From: Branchiostoma floridae
Taxonomy: Eukaryota; Chordata; Leptocardii; Amphioxiformes; Branchiostomatidae
NCBI RefSeq assembly: GCF_000003815.2
Contig: NC_049993.1
Location: 14,398,745-14,462,744, forward strand
DNA length: 64,000 nt
Direction of reading: 5' to 3'
In this document: positions 13,151-25,600 of the stretch, in pieces
How the letters are laid out: each line of letters opens with the position of its first letter
How positions within the stretch are numbered: position 1 is the stretch's first letter
The notes under the pieces: generated by a model
The model's input: the letters and a program-made list of their open reading frames with translations, nothing else
What the model was told of the DNA's origin: nothing
Database searches by the model: none
Program-made: the position numbers and the translations under genes

Positions 13151-13531
13151 TTACCCTTGCCGCGATGTGTAACGTTCATCAGATTGGTTGCCACGCAGAC
13201 GACGTGAATCTATTACCATCGATTCTATCGTTTGCATGACGCCGAGATGTCCTGTTTGTATTACGTGAGGATCTACCTCAAAACATCCTCTGACAAGCGT
13301 GTTTAAAACTGATAAGGGCAGACGATCCCAGCTGTCTATAACTGTTCTCTTTCGTCCCAGCGAAGCGGAAGATATTTCTTGACCATATGGTGGTGTCCGC
13401 AACATTACTTCGGCAATATACCGTAGAAACACCAGTGCCCAGTGGCTAAAGGTCCGCGTTGGATCATTCAAACATTGACTTTCGGAAGTTTTCCTGGAAA
13501 CATCTGCGCAATTGTGTTGGTAAATGGTCAT
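13151..13531 (-). CDS. Unrecognised 126-codon open frame
   Basis: The longest frame in this neighbourhood, in a locally GC-richer stretch, on the minus strand and ending beside the TCTCGCGAGA array. A possible donor, CAAGG|GTAAAT, overlaps its end. No domain, signal peptide or membrane segment is apparent and composition is unremarkable. It may be an exon, a remnant or a chance frame. Confidence 0.2.
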   Translation of the reverse strand: MTIYQHNCADVSRKTSESQCLNDPTRTFSHWALVFLRYIAEVMLRTPPYGQEISSASLGRKRTVIDSWDRLPLSVLNTLVRGCFEVDPHVIQTGHLGVMQTIESMVIDSRRLRGNQSDERYTSRQG

Positions 13532-13769
13532 CGTGTCTAGTCGATCTAGGAGAAGGATACTAGTATGTAAAGTATTATGCCTTGCAGCGCAGAGTGAAAG
13601 CTAGAAATCGACATTTAAAACTGACCTTTTGCATGCTGTTGGAATATAAAGAGAGTAAAATCTGGCTGTAGGGAGAAGTTCTTTGGCACACCTGGGTTCT
13701 GGTTTGCTAAAAACATTACACTTAAACATTGAACACAAACACCTTCGTTCTTAAGAAGGTATATTTACA

Positions 13770-13818
13770 AGAGAATCTCTTGTTAATATAGAAGAGAATC
13801 TCTTGAAGAGATGCACAG
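13770..13818. repeat. Two copies of an AAGAGAATCTCTT-like palindrome
   Basis: 'caagagaatctcttg' and 'gaagagaatctcttg' sit about 27 bases apart. A minor inverted/direct repeat with no assigned role. Confidence 0.55.
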
Positions 13819-14475
13819 TTTATGAACCCCATACTGTAATGCAAGCATATTCCAAAAACCACCGGGCCATAACATTTCACTTGACACTTGACACTGAACA
13901 GGATTACTTTATAAGAGGAATAAAGGAGACCATGTACATCAGGGCATTCTAACAATGAGTGAAAAGAGACGGTGGGCGTTATAAACTTCCTGGCACATTT
14001 GACTAGTTGCTGACGTCACTCATCCACAATATCACGTGTTAAGAAGATCACCTGTCTGTACAACCCTAGCGAGTTTATGTTTGAAGCGATTAGTCATCAG
14101 CATTGATCCCGAAGAAGGCGACAGCGAAAATTTGATCCGTGTATACCTTTGTGTTTGAACAAAGTTTAGCATAGTAGTATGACTACTACGATAATATGAT
14201 AACGCAATAGATTATTTTGAAAAGTTAAAAATTAAAGCCGGGCTTGTGTAACAATTAGAATTGTGTTCTTCAGGTATATTAAAAAAATTACCACTGGTTC
14301 ACTTTGCATTTCATATCATATTGATATTCTGATTTCTATTGAAGAACCTTCACTAGTTTCAATTTTATTGCATGTTTTTATTACTCTAGTTGCAGTCCCT
14401 TTAGCATTTATGCAAGGCGTTATCTTTCCAACATACCTAATACTAATCGAAGAACTTTCTCTTGAACTCAGTTCA

Positions 14476-14870
14476 TCAAATTATACCTTCGTTGAGATAA
14501 GACTTCGACTTCTCGTCCAGGACGTATTCTGTCTTATCTTTAGGAATATCTAAATAGCCTTCAGCGTAGCTGCTCTGTTGGAAGAATGCTAAGCACGATA
14601 GATTGCTCAAGGAAAATCCCTCGGCTAAGGTAACCGGATTTAGTACCTTAAAGATATGGTTTTTAAATGCCCACAATGTATCTTGCATATCCTGTCTGTG
14701 GTTGAGTAGAATTCCATCATAAAGTAAAACCGCATTTTAGATCTTATTAGTAAAGATGGAAAGTGATTGTATTTTCTCTAATAGCCAGGTTTTGTTTTAC
14801 ATGCAGTTCGCCATTTTGCTCTTGGTTCACTAATTCATCAATTGCTTGCAGAGGCATGTTGTCTATTTTC
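14476..14870 (-). pseudogene. Possible decayed coding fragment, family unknown
   Basis: Read on the minus strand, one frame begins near 14870 (DNMPLQAIDELVNQEQ, ending at LAIRENTITFHLY and a stop). A second frame follows (LLYDGILLNHRQDMQ) and stays open to TGA at 14476-14478, passing YLDIPKDKTEYVLDEKSK. The two parts look like one protein-like sequence broken by a frameshift and a short non-coding stretch. I do not recognise the family, and the reading rests on sequence texture only. Confidence 0.3.
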
Positions 14871-15639
14871 TCACGGAAACTTAACGATGGTTAATTAAAA
14901 ATCTTACAGAAGACAAAACAATTGAGAATATTAGGCAAATCATGACTTGGGTGGAAATCATGTTTTCATGGTGTTCAGTTGTAACCCATGGTAAATTCCA
15001 GAAAATACGTCGATAGTATAAGACCCTCAAGTAATTTTCAGGAGAACTGTAATTTTTTTTGGAAATATTTGAGCGAAGTATATGGATATTATTTCTGTTT
15101 CTTTTACAATTATTGCTTACAAAATACATAATGTAATATAGTAACTAGTCTGTATGGTTGATAAAAACGTGATTTGGTTTGATCATATCAAATTGTAATA
15201 ATCACTATTTATGATTGATGTATATTGTGTTATATGATTTTGACGCCCTTTCTATAATGCTTATATGCTATATAGAGCATTGTTGAATTTCTGTATAATC
15301 TTGTAAGATGCAAATAGGATTCTTTTACGATAAATATTATCATTCTATCTGTGTTATACTTAGGGCCACTTAAGTACATGTATTACGATTTCCCATTTCT
15401 CCTAAAGTCCTTGAACCTTGGTCAAATTCTGTGGCTGCAAGATATTGTATATCCCAAAGTTAACCTCAAAAGTCTCTGCAAATAGCAATTGTAACTTAAT
15501 GATGTTTCGCAGAGTCCAAAAGCATCTCACTTTTACTGTCTATCGATCCTCCCTGTGGCTAGGATACCCCACCTCATCTACAAATGCCATATCTCTGCAT
15601 GAGTAAAAAGCTTTCGTGCGAACGTCGTGTCATGGGTGA

Positions 15640-18600
15640 CAATCTAGTTTAATCCGTTTGTATCCGGTGGTAAGGAACCGGAGCTCGCGAGAGAGATGCC
15701 ATCAAATGCTTCTAGGGGTGACGACTTCGCTGAAGAGCCACTGGGAAGCGTATTTTAGCATTCAGCGCACAATTAGGGCTTCGATTTAGAGTTCCCTTGC
15801 ATTGGACTCGACTGAAATGCTGTAATATGGGCCCATTCATGTCGTACTTTGGTAAATGTATCGGAAGGAGCTGGTTGAAACGTGCTCTGGATGCCTAACG
15901 CGTATCAGCATGCCCCTCTGCTATGACTTTGAACTGTGTACCAATCTACGTAATGGACTCAACTGGCAGCAACCCTTGGAGCGGAAGCAGGTTCCAACGA
16001 TAATATGAGTGGAGTGGGATCTAGAAATGGTGAAATATTAGACAGGAGAAAACAACTACAGGCGGTGTGATTCCAACTGCTCTGCACGTCTTCTGAAAGT
16101 TTTCTACAGTCTAGCAACTTGCTGATTTTCTCGCTACGTTGCTACCGTTGCCGTGAACGCGTTACATGATACTCCCTGAGCGCCAGCCTGGTACAAGTGG
16201 CAAGTATGCTGTCTTCTGTAATTCATGCATAATTCTGCCTGAAGCTAAATCGTGCATGGAAACGTCTAGACAATTAAGTCCTCTACGGAGAAAGAACGTA
16301 TCTCTTTCCAAGCAACCCCCGCTAGAGAATTCTGAAGTAATGGCTACGGGTCCCAATTCTCCATTCACGAAGGTCCTCATTTGGCCTTCGGCTTATGTGA
16401 AGAACTGACTGCTTATTCTACGACGAGACATGTTGCAATTTATCATATCCCCCCTAAGGGATTCTTATATGTCAGACATTTGCGACAATTGCCTGCGGTT
16501 GTAATCCTCGTAACGGAGATTATGCGCTTATAATGTATGAATTACATAAGATGACAGTAGGAAATTGTACGGAAGTTATATTTTCTATGTGGTCACGCTG
16601 ATATGCGTATGCACTGGAGGTCATTCGGGGAAGGTAAGCCACATTCTAAAATCGTTTCTCGTTGTGAATTCGTGACTGCTTACTTGTATTTAGGACTCTC
16701 ATATATTCCTATCACCGTGTCAGGAAAATACATGCTAATGAGAATGGAGTATTGACCTTCATCGACATCTGGCTCATTGTTTCCGGGAACTCACTACGGT
16801 CGCAAATGCTCGTATGCACGACCTTATTCGGGCGGTAACCTGGCCCGTTCAGCTACTAGAATCGCAAGATCGGGACCCCGGAGCTTGTAAAACATGGATG
16901 CGCCTTAGTGATTAATGAGGCAACACAGCAGATTGCATGTATTGAACGTGGGGCTTTGTTGGATTGTGGGTAATACATAGTCAGTGCCACTGTCGTAAAA
17001 CGACACAGAATGCCACAGCTCGTATACGACTACGGAGCGCTTGGAGAGGAACGCTTTGTTTACCAGACGGCACTGTGGGTACAAAAACGGTGGTACCTTA
17101 CATTTTGTTGATGCATGGGATGCTAATGATACAACCCTACCCTTCCGCGACAAGTATACACGATTTTTAGTACTGTTGGCGCATGCTGGTCGATGTGACC
17201 GAAGAGGAATATTCTAGGAGGAGAGAGCGTTTTCGTGGTCAACCTCGCTAAACACAGGCTGCGGGACACTCCATACAGCCATATTGCTGCCGCAGTTCAC
17301 TGCGCTGGGATTTCGTAACCATATCATAACGACGGTTGAGAGCTGCCATTGTCCAACAGGTAAGACGGTGAAGCATCCACTTTATTCATGCCTACATCAA
17401 TACCACCCTACACCCGCATGTCTAAGTGCTGTGTTCGATTCCCATATTTGCATTTGTTGGTAAATTATACAGTCTAACACTTGTCTGATATTGGGTGATA
17501 GGATTGTAGGGAAGTGTACAAGCATTGCTGCACATGTTGGAAATATCCGCATGCAGTCAGGCATGCCCGTTAAGGTCATGGCAGCGCCGTTTGTGCTGCG
17601 TGCATCACGCCGAGATCATCTCCATTGGTACTAAGTGCTGACGTCCTGCTGAGCATCGTGGCTTAGATGGGGGATTTCGATCGCACTTGGACCTGGCACG
17701 GCTATAGCCTGCTTCACACATCGTAGCCTTATCACCCACCTGCAGCCTCCTTACAATACCCATCATGATTGCTATTGAAAAACTGAACCAATCCTTATCT
17801 ATACCAATGGCAATCTTTCGTAGATAAGAAAATCGCCCTCCCCCCAACCAAACCAACTTGACCAGGTGACAATGATTTTTTTCTCTTTCTCCATGGGCCA
17901 GAGAGCAAGTATCGAATAATAGATTATTCTATTTCTAGCTTGCAAGACGCTGTGATGGCAAAACGTGGACAGCGGTCAGGCAATTTATCTGATAGCTGGA
18001 ATCGCAGCAAGCGGCCTCATCTGAATGAGTACATTCGGACGTAACATCGATGTCTGTGAAGGTGAAACCTTCTAGATGCGCAGGTCGATAGAAATCGACC
18101 GCCCTCTAATACGTTCCATCCTATGAGTAAACATTTGCCGTTGGTAAAGCCATGATAGTAGTATGTTGCTCATCCAGGAATCCGGTTCAAAGGTCCTTGT
18201 TTATATCCCTCTCTTATTTGTGATGATAAAACTACGTGCACATTCCTCCAAGTGGTAAGTTTTGATTGATATCTGCGCATATGATAAGAAGAGGGGTGTT
18301 TGTATATGCGTAGAGGTAGCGTGCCATTCTATGCACGGCCTACGGCACGATTCAATAGCAAAAGAGGGGGCGGCGGTTGCTCGCATGACGGTTGCCGATA
18401 GAAATGACATTGCAGCCCGACTAAGTGGTGAATTCGCCCGTCAGGATATGTGAACCTATCCATCAAATTACGGCACGATACCAATTCAATCAGGCCTATT
18501 ATTACATTTCCCCTTACTAATTTTCCACCAAGGAGACCTACACCATTTGCGTTGATTCGATAGCCGCTTTACAGTTATGGGTTTGGAGGATTCAAAAGAA

Positions 18601-18955
18601 TAACCGCCTTCTTGATCGTCATCTACTTACAGTGAAGTCTGGTCTAATCAAAGTCAGTGAAATTTTTATGAAGACCTTTCAGAGCACTTAACCCCTAAGA
18701 GCACGTCTCCTCCATCCTTTTGCTTACCAACGCAAGGCCGTGGAATCCACCGTTGCCCCTAGAATCGATAACCTGAAATCCTCAGAGTAAAGAGGCAACA
18801 ATAGATTTCCTTTCTTCATTCGAACCCTTCTTTCAATCGATAGATCTCTCGATCTTTTGGCCGCTAAAGGACGTGCATACATGAATATGTGTGGTGCCCC
18901 TTCTTGAACTAAGTTGCAACAAGATGGAACGATTGAAGTCATTCCCTTGCAAATG
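15640..18955. other. GC-richer stretch without a recognisable gene
   Basis: By eye this tract is more GC-rich and less homopolymer-laden than the DNA on either side, with few repeats. It contains only short frames (60-83 codons), about what random sequence of this composition would give. Several of the longer ones are on the minus strand. No domain motif, splice-linked exons or terminal repeats were found. It could be an old insertion, decayed coding DNA or unique intergenic DNA. Confidence 0.4.
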
Positions 18956-19139
18956 TTTAACAGTGGGTCGAAATGACATACATCGTCAGTGACAACCAGA
19001 CTAAAATGTGAGAAAACTGCTTAGCTCAAAATGGATGAGACGCCAGATAGCAGCGTAAACGTCTTGACAATTGTTCTGCTTAGATTAATCTCGTAAAAGG
19101 TCTGTAAAAACTTCAAGGGACTGTGCTCAATCTTTTGAA

Positions 19140-20200
19140 CGTATCGTGACTGATTCGATAAACACAGAATTCGCCCAGACTGCAACTGCATATCCAAGCT
19201 AAATATCTTAGATATCTCATTTTCAGACGCATAATCTTGAGAAGGTATGGTGACTGTTTCAATTAAAATAGAAAAACATCCTTTCCATAACTGAATATTC
19301 CAGATAGATATGTTTATCGTGACTCATTCGATAAGCAAGGTATTCACTCAACTGCAGAGCAAAGTTAGATATATAAGAGATCTCATATTCAGACACAAAA
19401 TCTCATTTACAAAATTTATGGTTTCAACGATTGATGTTTTGTTACTTATGTTATAGCCTTTGACCTCTGACCCCTCCTCATTACTTCTGTTTACTGAGTT
19501 TATGTTACATTTTTGTAATCAGTTCACTTCAGTTTTTCTTATGTCATACAGTATACATGTACTTTTGTTGACTTTATGTTATTTGATGGTTTTAATTTGT
19601 AATGTTGATGGACGACTCCAGGAAGAATAGAGTTATGATAATAATTGTAACTCTAATTGGAGATCGAAATAAACAAAAAATAAATAAACAAACAAAAACA
19701 TTTACAAACACATAATCAGACGCATATCTATTCAAATGTCAAACACAGCGTGTCTGCTTCGACAAATGCAGATTTTTCAAATCTAGCATTGCATAGCCGA
19801 GTTATATACCTCAGATATTTCATTCTCAGACTCATGATCAGACGTATACGCATTCAAACACATGGATGAGTATGCGTCTGACCACTTCAATAAACGCAGA
19901 ATTCACTGAAACCTGTAACTGTATACAAAATATGATTGATCTTAGATATATCATTTTAGATACATACTCCCATTTTCAGACGCATAATATTTTAAACGCA
20001 ATGTAGCTGCTTCGGTAAACAAAGAATTAGCTCAAAATTGTCATTGTAGTACCTACTGGCGGATATATATCCTAAATATCAGTTGATTTTCTGTCGATTA
20101 ATCTCATTTTCATCCTCTCAATTTTGCAAACACATCTTGACTTTGATAAAAATTCGCTAGAACTTGCCAAACCATGATAGATATATCATTTTCAGACTAT
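19140..20200. repeat. Degenerate tandem array with about six units
   Basis: Diverged units share 'ttcgataaacacagaattc', 'actgcaactg' and 'agatatctcattttcagacg'. Copies begin near 19155, 19328, 19760, 19890, 20010 and 20140. Spacing is irregular and a LINE-like tail interrupts the array at about 19430-19690. Non-coding. Confidence 0.7.
19430..19690 (+). mobile_element. Probable LINE 3' end with AATAAA and A-rich tail
   Basis: 'gtagcctttgacctctgacc'-like text at 19453 leads to 'gacgactccaggaagaatag' and ends 'gagatcgaaataaacaaaaaataaataaacaaac'-type repeats at 19660-19700. This resembles the short 3' UTR and A-rich tail of a CR1/L2-type LINE. No reverse-transcriptase frame remains. Confidence 0.4.
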
Positions 20201-20204
20201 TAGG

Positions 20205-21289
20205 CTGCATTGTTGCCAAATTGCTTCGTCTCGCTAATTTTGCTTTGACAATGTCTGTGCCCCGAGCACCGACCTACCTAATTTAATCCTGACTCTATTT
20301 GACCTTCCTTCAATACATTTTTTTTTCAACAGAAGACTATCGAATTCTCATAGTATCTAATGTTCTCTGCTTGACAATGGCTTAAATCCCATACCGAGTT
20401 TTCTCTCTGACCCCCCACCCCACCCCCACTCAACACCAAACATCTGCAACGCAGAAGATAAAAGAACACCGCGCGTATGACCTCGAAAAAACGGCTAGAC
20501 GAATTCATCTTCTACCGTCGGGTGATAAATCAACCATCGGGAAATAACAGGTGACCACCATATTTGCCAAAACTTGATATTGCCTCCGTGCCTTTTTATT
20601 GTCGACCGAAATGAAATAAATGGGCAACCACAATTCATATGTGACGTGTGATATGAACTCTGAACACAGAGAAAGTGAAGTTTAGTGGATTTGTTCATAT
20701 TTCTTTTACAGAGGTCAGGTTTAGAGTCTCTGCTTTGATGTTTTAAAGTTTGAATTGCATTTTGGGTTTTACTGTTTATAGATTTAGTAGAGAGAGCCTA
20801 AATTTATAGCCATCGTAAAATGAAAAGCGTAATTATGCAATGGTGATACGATAATAGATTTCAACCTCCTCTGGGGTTTAGCAAATTATACATTTATAAG
20901 CTGTTCAGACAATTTTTACAGGTATCCTGGTTGCAATGTTTAAAAAAGGCATTCCATTTGAAATTATGCGTCATATGGAAAATAATTTTACTTCAATTAC
21001 AGTGCATTCTACTGGTGGTCTGATTTAATGAAAATTCAAGGGTATTTTCAGCTGCACTGATAATTTACACAAGGTTTCTTTTATTTCCCGTAAATGTCAG
21101 AAATGTTGAAATATTAAAACCGTGCCCAAAGCAATTTAGAGGAATTCTCTATAATCTAACAAATGACGTGACACCAGCAGAATTGCTTCCCATCTATATC
21201 CAAACACTCTCATGACAAGGACGACAAGCAATCATACCGTGATTTATGTTGAGCGTGTTATCTCAGCGCCGAGGTTTTTCGCTCGACCA
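20205..21289. other. AT-rich stretch, no gene seen
   Basis: No recognisable frame, repeat or splice-linked exon. A C-rich run lies near 20410. Confidence 0.5.
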
Positions 21290-22450
21290 CCAAGTAGAGT
21301 TCCTCTAACGCCCTTTGGCGCACGCGCTAAGTGAAGTTTTCCACTAGAGATGGCGTTTTTGGAACCGGGCCTCTTGGCTAGGGAGTGAAAACATTTGTCT
21401 AAAAGCCCTGGTGTCAACCCCATTGCGGATTGAAACGTTCACATTATAACGTAATATATTTGCAGTCGTTTTCGTAAGGTTTTCGGGTCTTAGGAGCAAA
21501 GTTGAGTGCATTTTTTCAGGCCTATATGATGTAATAAATGGGATCCATTCGTGGGCCCTCATTCACTTTATTCCCTATGCTATAATCCAAGGTATGACAT
21601 ATCGGCCGCACCGCCTTCCAATTTCCCAACGCCCAATGTAATAACGCCACACACGGTATCTGCGAATCTCAGGAAGCTCAGAGCCATTCGGAGTGGAAAT
21701 TCACTTCTCTCCGCGCGTTAATTGTATTCTTGCGAGCCATATCACATCAAAGGGATTGCGAGTATACTTTTGATTGGGCTGCAAATTGCCGCGTTATGTT
21801 GGAGGTTGGGATCTAATCCTTCCACCCAGATAGGCCTCCGCGAAAGAGCGTAACCACATTATCTTCAGTGCAATGCGGAGCACCGGCCCAACTATCAATT
21901 ATATACCCGATTGGTTGGCTGTGTGTGTAGACAGGTTTTTGGACGAGATCGATAGTCGAGAGGCGCTCTTTCTACCACGGGATCAGTCTGAAAGCTTTGA
22001 ATTTGATGGATGGTCTTCATCTAGCATACGCACGGCGTCCTTTTCTAAATGTCGAACATATGTACGTCTACATTGAGCAAGAGCTTCTGGTAAAAACCGC
22101 GTTGCACACAAGAACTGTTGTCCAATAGCGGCATCAGGAGGACTGATATGTATCAACCGGTCGTAAAAAAGGACATCGGAGCGACTGACTGCCATCACTT
22201 CTTAAGACCTGCAGAAGATGCTGAGACATTAGTGAGGACATTATGTCAATAAGTGACCATTACAGAGGCAGCCTTCCGTATTCAATCAAGGACCTGTCAT
22301 CTTATGGCCAGTTTGCCGCATCTGGCTGTAAAGGGAGGTTAACCTCCAGCGTATCACACATAGTTGCCATATCGGATATTGCTTTGGACATGCTTCAACA
22401 CGACACATCAAAGCATCGAAGGCTGACCTGAACGGTTTTTTTTCTGCTGG
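21290..22450. other. Second GC-richer stretch upstream of the receptor gene
   Basis: Similar in texture to 15640-18955, with short frames on both strands and none recognisable. It ends about 100 bases before the receptor start codon, so its right part may hold the promoter or 5' UTR. No TATA box or conserved element was seen. Confidence 0.35.
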
Positions 22451-22552
22451 CTCTGCATTTACGGGCTTTTAAACTTGTTTCAGGATTGCTGATTTGATAG
22501 TTCACTGGCCTCTTACTCACCAGAGCGGTCGGGGATTGACCTGGAAGCAGCC

Positions 22553-22604
22553 ATGATGGTAAACTGGAGAACCAGCGGTCTTCTTATCGTCTCTTTTGTC
22601 TTTG
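22553..22604 (+). CDS. Receptor exon 1: signal peptide
   Basis: ATG follows GCAGCC, a good Kozak context, and a second ATG follows immediately. The exon encodes a short polar start with one Arg, then a hydrophobic run LLIVSFVF, typical of a secretory signal peptide. The donor is TTTG|GTATGT at 22605. The last G combines with CA of the next exon to give Ala18, a plausible signal-peptidase site. A TTTCAG at about 22477-22482 could be the acceptor of a 5' UTR intron. No TATA box is obvious upstream. Confidence 0.75.
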
Positions 22605-25600
22605 GTATGTACATGTTAACTTCATTACAAACGCATGGTAGGTAAGGAATAGCTATGATGATAATAATGATTGTTATTACTCCACTACAAGTTAATTTGG
22701 TTAAAAATGTAAACGTTATTCATAGAGTGATAACTAAATTATAGACTCTTGTCTGATGAAATAGCTATGTGAGAGCATTAGAGGCAAAAAATATGTTACA
22801 GCTATATGTTGCCATCAACAGCTCTACTGCAAGACAATTTGGTTTGATTATAGGTAAAATTCCAGCTATATCTAAATGATAAATGTCTTTTTCGATGTCC
22901 GTTTGGAATAAAATATGCTTATCAGTATATTGTAAATTATGAAATTTCAAGGGGAAGAAGCATATGAGTAGCAATGATTTGTCGTAAGAGCCCCTTTGCT
23001 ATTATGCTGCAATAACATTTTGCTTTATCTTTAGTTAGTTATCTGTCCAGTTAGTTTCCACTAAATGATGAGACTCTCTTTTGCGATGTTTTTTTGTTTG
23101 TTTCTATTTATAAAAGCTCAAATCTGCCTGCAGGCCACTTTACATTGAGGTCATGAGCGACGAGGCAATGGTCCGACAACGTATATAACAGAGATGCAGT
23201 TTAAAGTCCTAATGAGTCTTATAGGCCTATATACCCAATTTTACATGCATGGTGCAAAGCAAATAATAGCGATGATTCGAGTCCATTCATTTCGATACTT
23301 TGTTTAAAACTAACTCACTTTTCTATAGATAATCAATGGTGAAAGCTGGAAAGTTAGATTTAATTAAGCCATGCCCTCAATTGCCTTTCTTCCATCAATG
23401 GACATCGGTAGTGTTGCTGTAAAAGTCCCGACATCACAGCAACGCTAAGACAGTGGTTATCGACCTGTAGATGTAGCGCTGTGTCCGGCCTGAAAGGTTT
23501 CTAAAACATATTCCTACTCAGGCAATCAACCTAGATACATAAAATGGAGAGCTTCATCATTGGCTAGTTGGTACCTGGATGTAGTATAAGGATGAGACAA
23601 CCGTAAAGGTAGTATCTCACTGCACTCGTGTCGCTCTTGCGTCACTGCGGAGTTCGAATTATACTCAGAGTTTCAGAGTTATTTCAGAGATAAAGAACAT
23701 TTTTTCCTTCTTGTGTATTTTGTCGTCTTCCAAGCCATGCTTTCACGTATTACGCAATATCTAAATTACAACAAAAAAAATGGAGAAAATAAGAAAACAG
23801 TGAGGCAGTGAACGAACCCCGCAGTGACACCAGCATGTCGCAAGTGTGTTGAGAGTGCGCCTTTAGAAGGCGACATTCTTTAGGAAGTGACTCATGGCTC
23901 GAAAAACCATTATTGCAATATACACCTGTGCAGTTAAACGTAAATTCACTTGAACATAGATTTTACCTGTAACACTCCTTTTCTTGTGATTTCATTATAA
24001 AGTCATGAATGAATGCGCACTGACTTGATTATATAGAGGACACATGGCAATATCATACAACGAAATTACAAAATGAGCGAATATAGGCCATAAATTGTAC
24101 AATATTGGGGAATAAATTGTGATGATGATAAAATACCAATTTGAAAGTCAATGCTTAAGTCGAAAATGAACGATGCAAATAAAAAAAACGAGGCAATTAC
24201 TATGTAATACCATGTTATGTGGTCAGTCATTTGTTCAACCTTGTTTGTTTGCTTTAACCTTAAAGTTTATTTTTTTGCTGGCCACTTATATAGATTTCAA
24301 ATACTCAATGTATGGGCCAGTGCAGATTAGGTGGACGTAGACATAAAAAAATCCTTTGCAGATTAAATTTCACATGCACTAACCGGTATATACCCAGTTA
24401 GTTCGGTACTTAGGTGTTGGTGTAGGTATAAGTGTAGGTGTACGTGTAGGTGTAAGTGTAGATGAAGGTTTAGCTTTAGGTGTAGGTTTAGATGTAGGTT
24501 AAGGTAGACATCAGAAGGTCATGTACAGCTCCAAAATATACATGAACTAATGTGTCTAGACACTTTACATGGACAATTGTAGGTTAGGTGAAGGTATACA
24601 TTAGAAGTTACTGCGCATCTACAATTTCATCTGCAAGATCCTAGATACGCAGATGGTATTCTAAACCCTAGTTAGATGATTCATACACAGCCAACTGTAT
24701 CTAGACTAGACATCTGTGGCTTTTGTAGAATCCCCACATAATTGCATTTTAATCGACGTATTCTTTTAGTTTCCGTTGCTGTATTTTGCAAATTTGCACA
24801 GTGACACTGTTTTAGTTGTTTTTTTTTGCATCATGACAATTCAAGGCCAAGTAAACTAATTTTGTCCACGTTTCTTTAGCACATATGGCCAATCCGCATG
24901 CTTTATCTCTTTAAATTGCCCGGTATACAAGACTGTTGTTATAGAAGCAGCTGGTGATAAAATTATACTGTCTGCGGTTAGGACGAATACTTCCCACCAA
25001 TGGCTGTCAAAACAGTTTACCTCAAAGTCATCCAGACGGCGGTATTAATGATTTAAGAGATGAGGAAGAAAAATTGAAGGGGCAGCCTGACGGAAAATTA
25101 GTTTTCTTGTATTACAAGTTTCGTATTACTCTTTCTTAAACCCTATCATTTTTCAAGGGTATCAAAATCATTTGTCAAAGGTATCAAAATCACTCAAATG
25201 AGCAGATGTCCATATGGTGCTCGCAGAAGCTACAGACAGTGCAATCACTATTCGCCTAATACACTCATTAATATCAATTAGTTTCTTGATCATGGCACCA
25301 TGTATGCGTCGGCTGCTGCAATTCTAAATAACAACTTTTAAGACGAGGACAATGTGGAAAGTCAATCTTTCTTACCATAGCTTTACATTTTGTTATGTTA
25401 GATCAACACTATAAAATTGCATAAAAATTCGGCAAATCTTTTTTTCAAAGTCTTCTAGCTGTAGCTAACCCGTCTTACACCACTATTAGTTTTTTTTAAA
25501 TAAAAGATAAAAAACACTATCAGCAACAATGTACTTCACCTTCACGGGGGGTGACTACTTTTTTCACTTTTATCACTTTATGTGTAGCGTTTTACTGCGC

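Noticed and set aside
24408-24506. Interstitial telomere tract
   Set aside because: The repeat is GTAGGT-like and highly variable; TTAGGG is not present.
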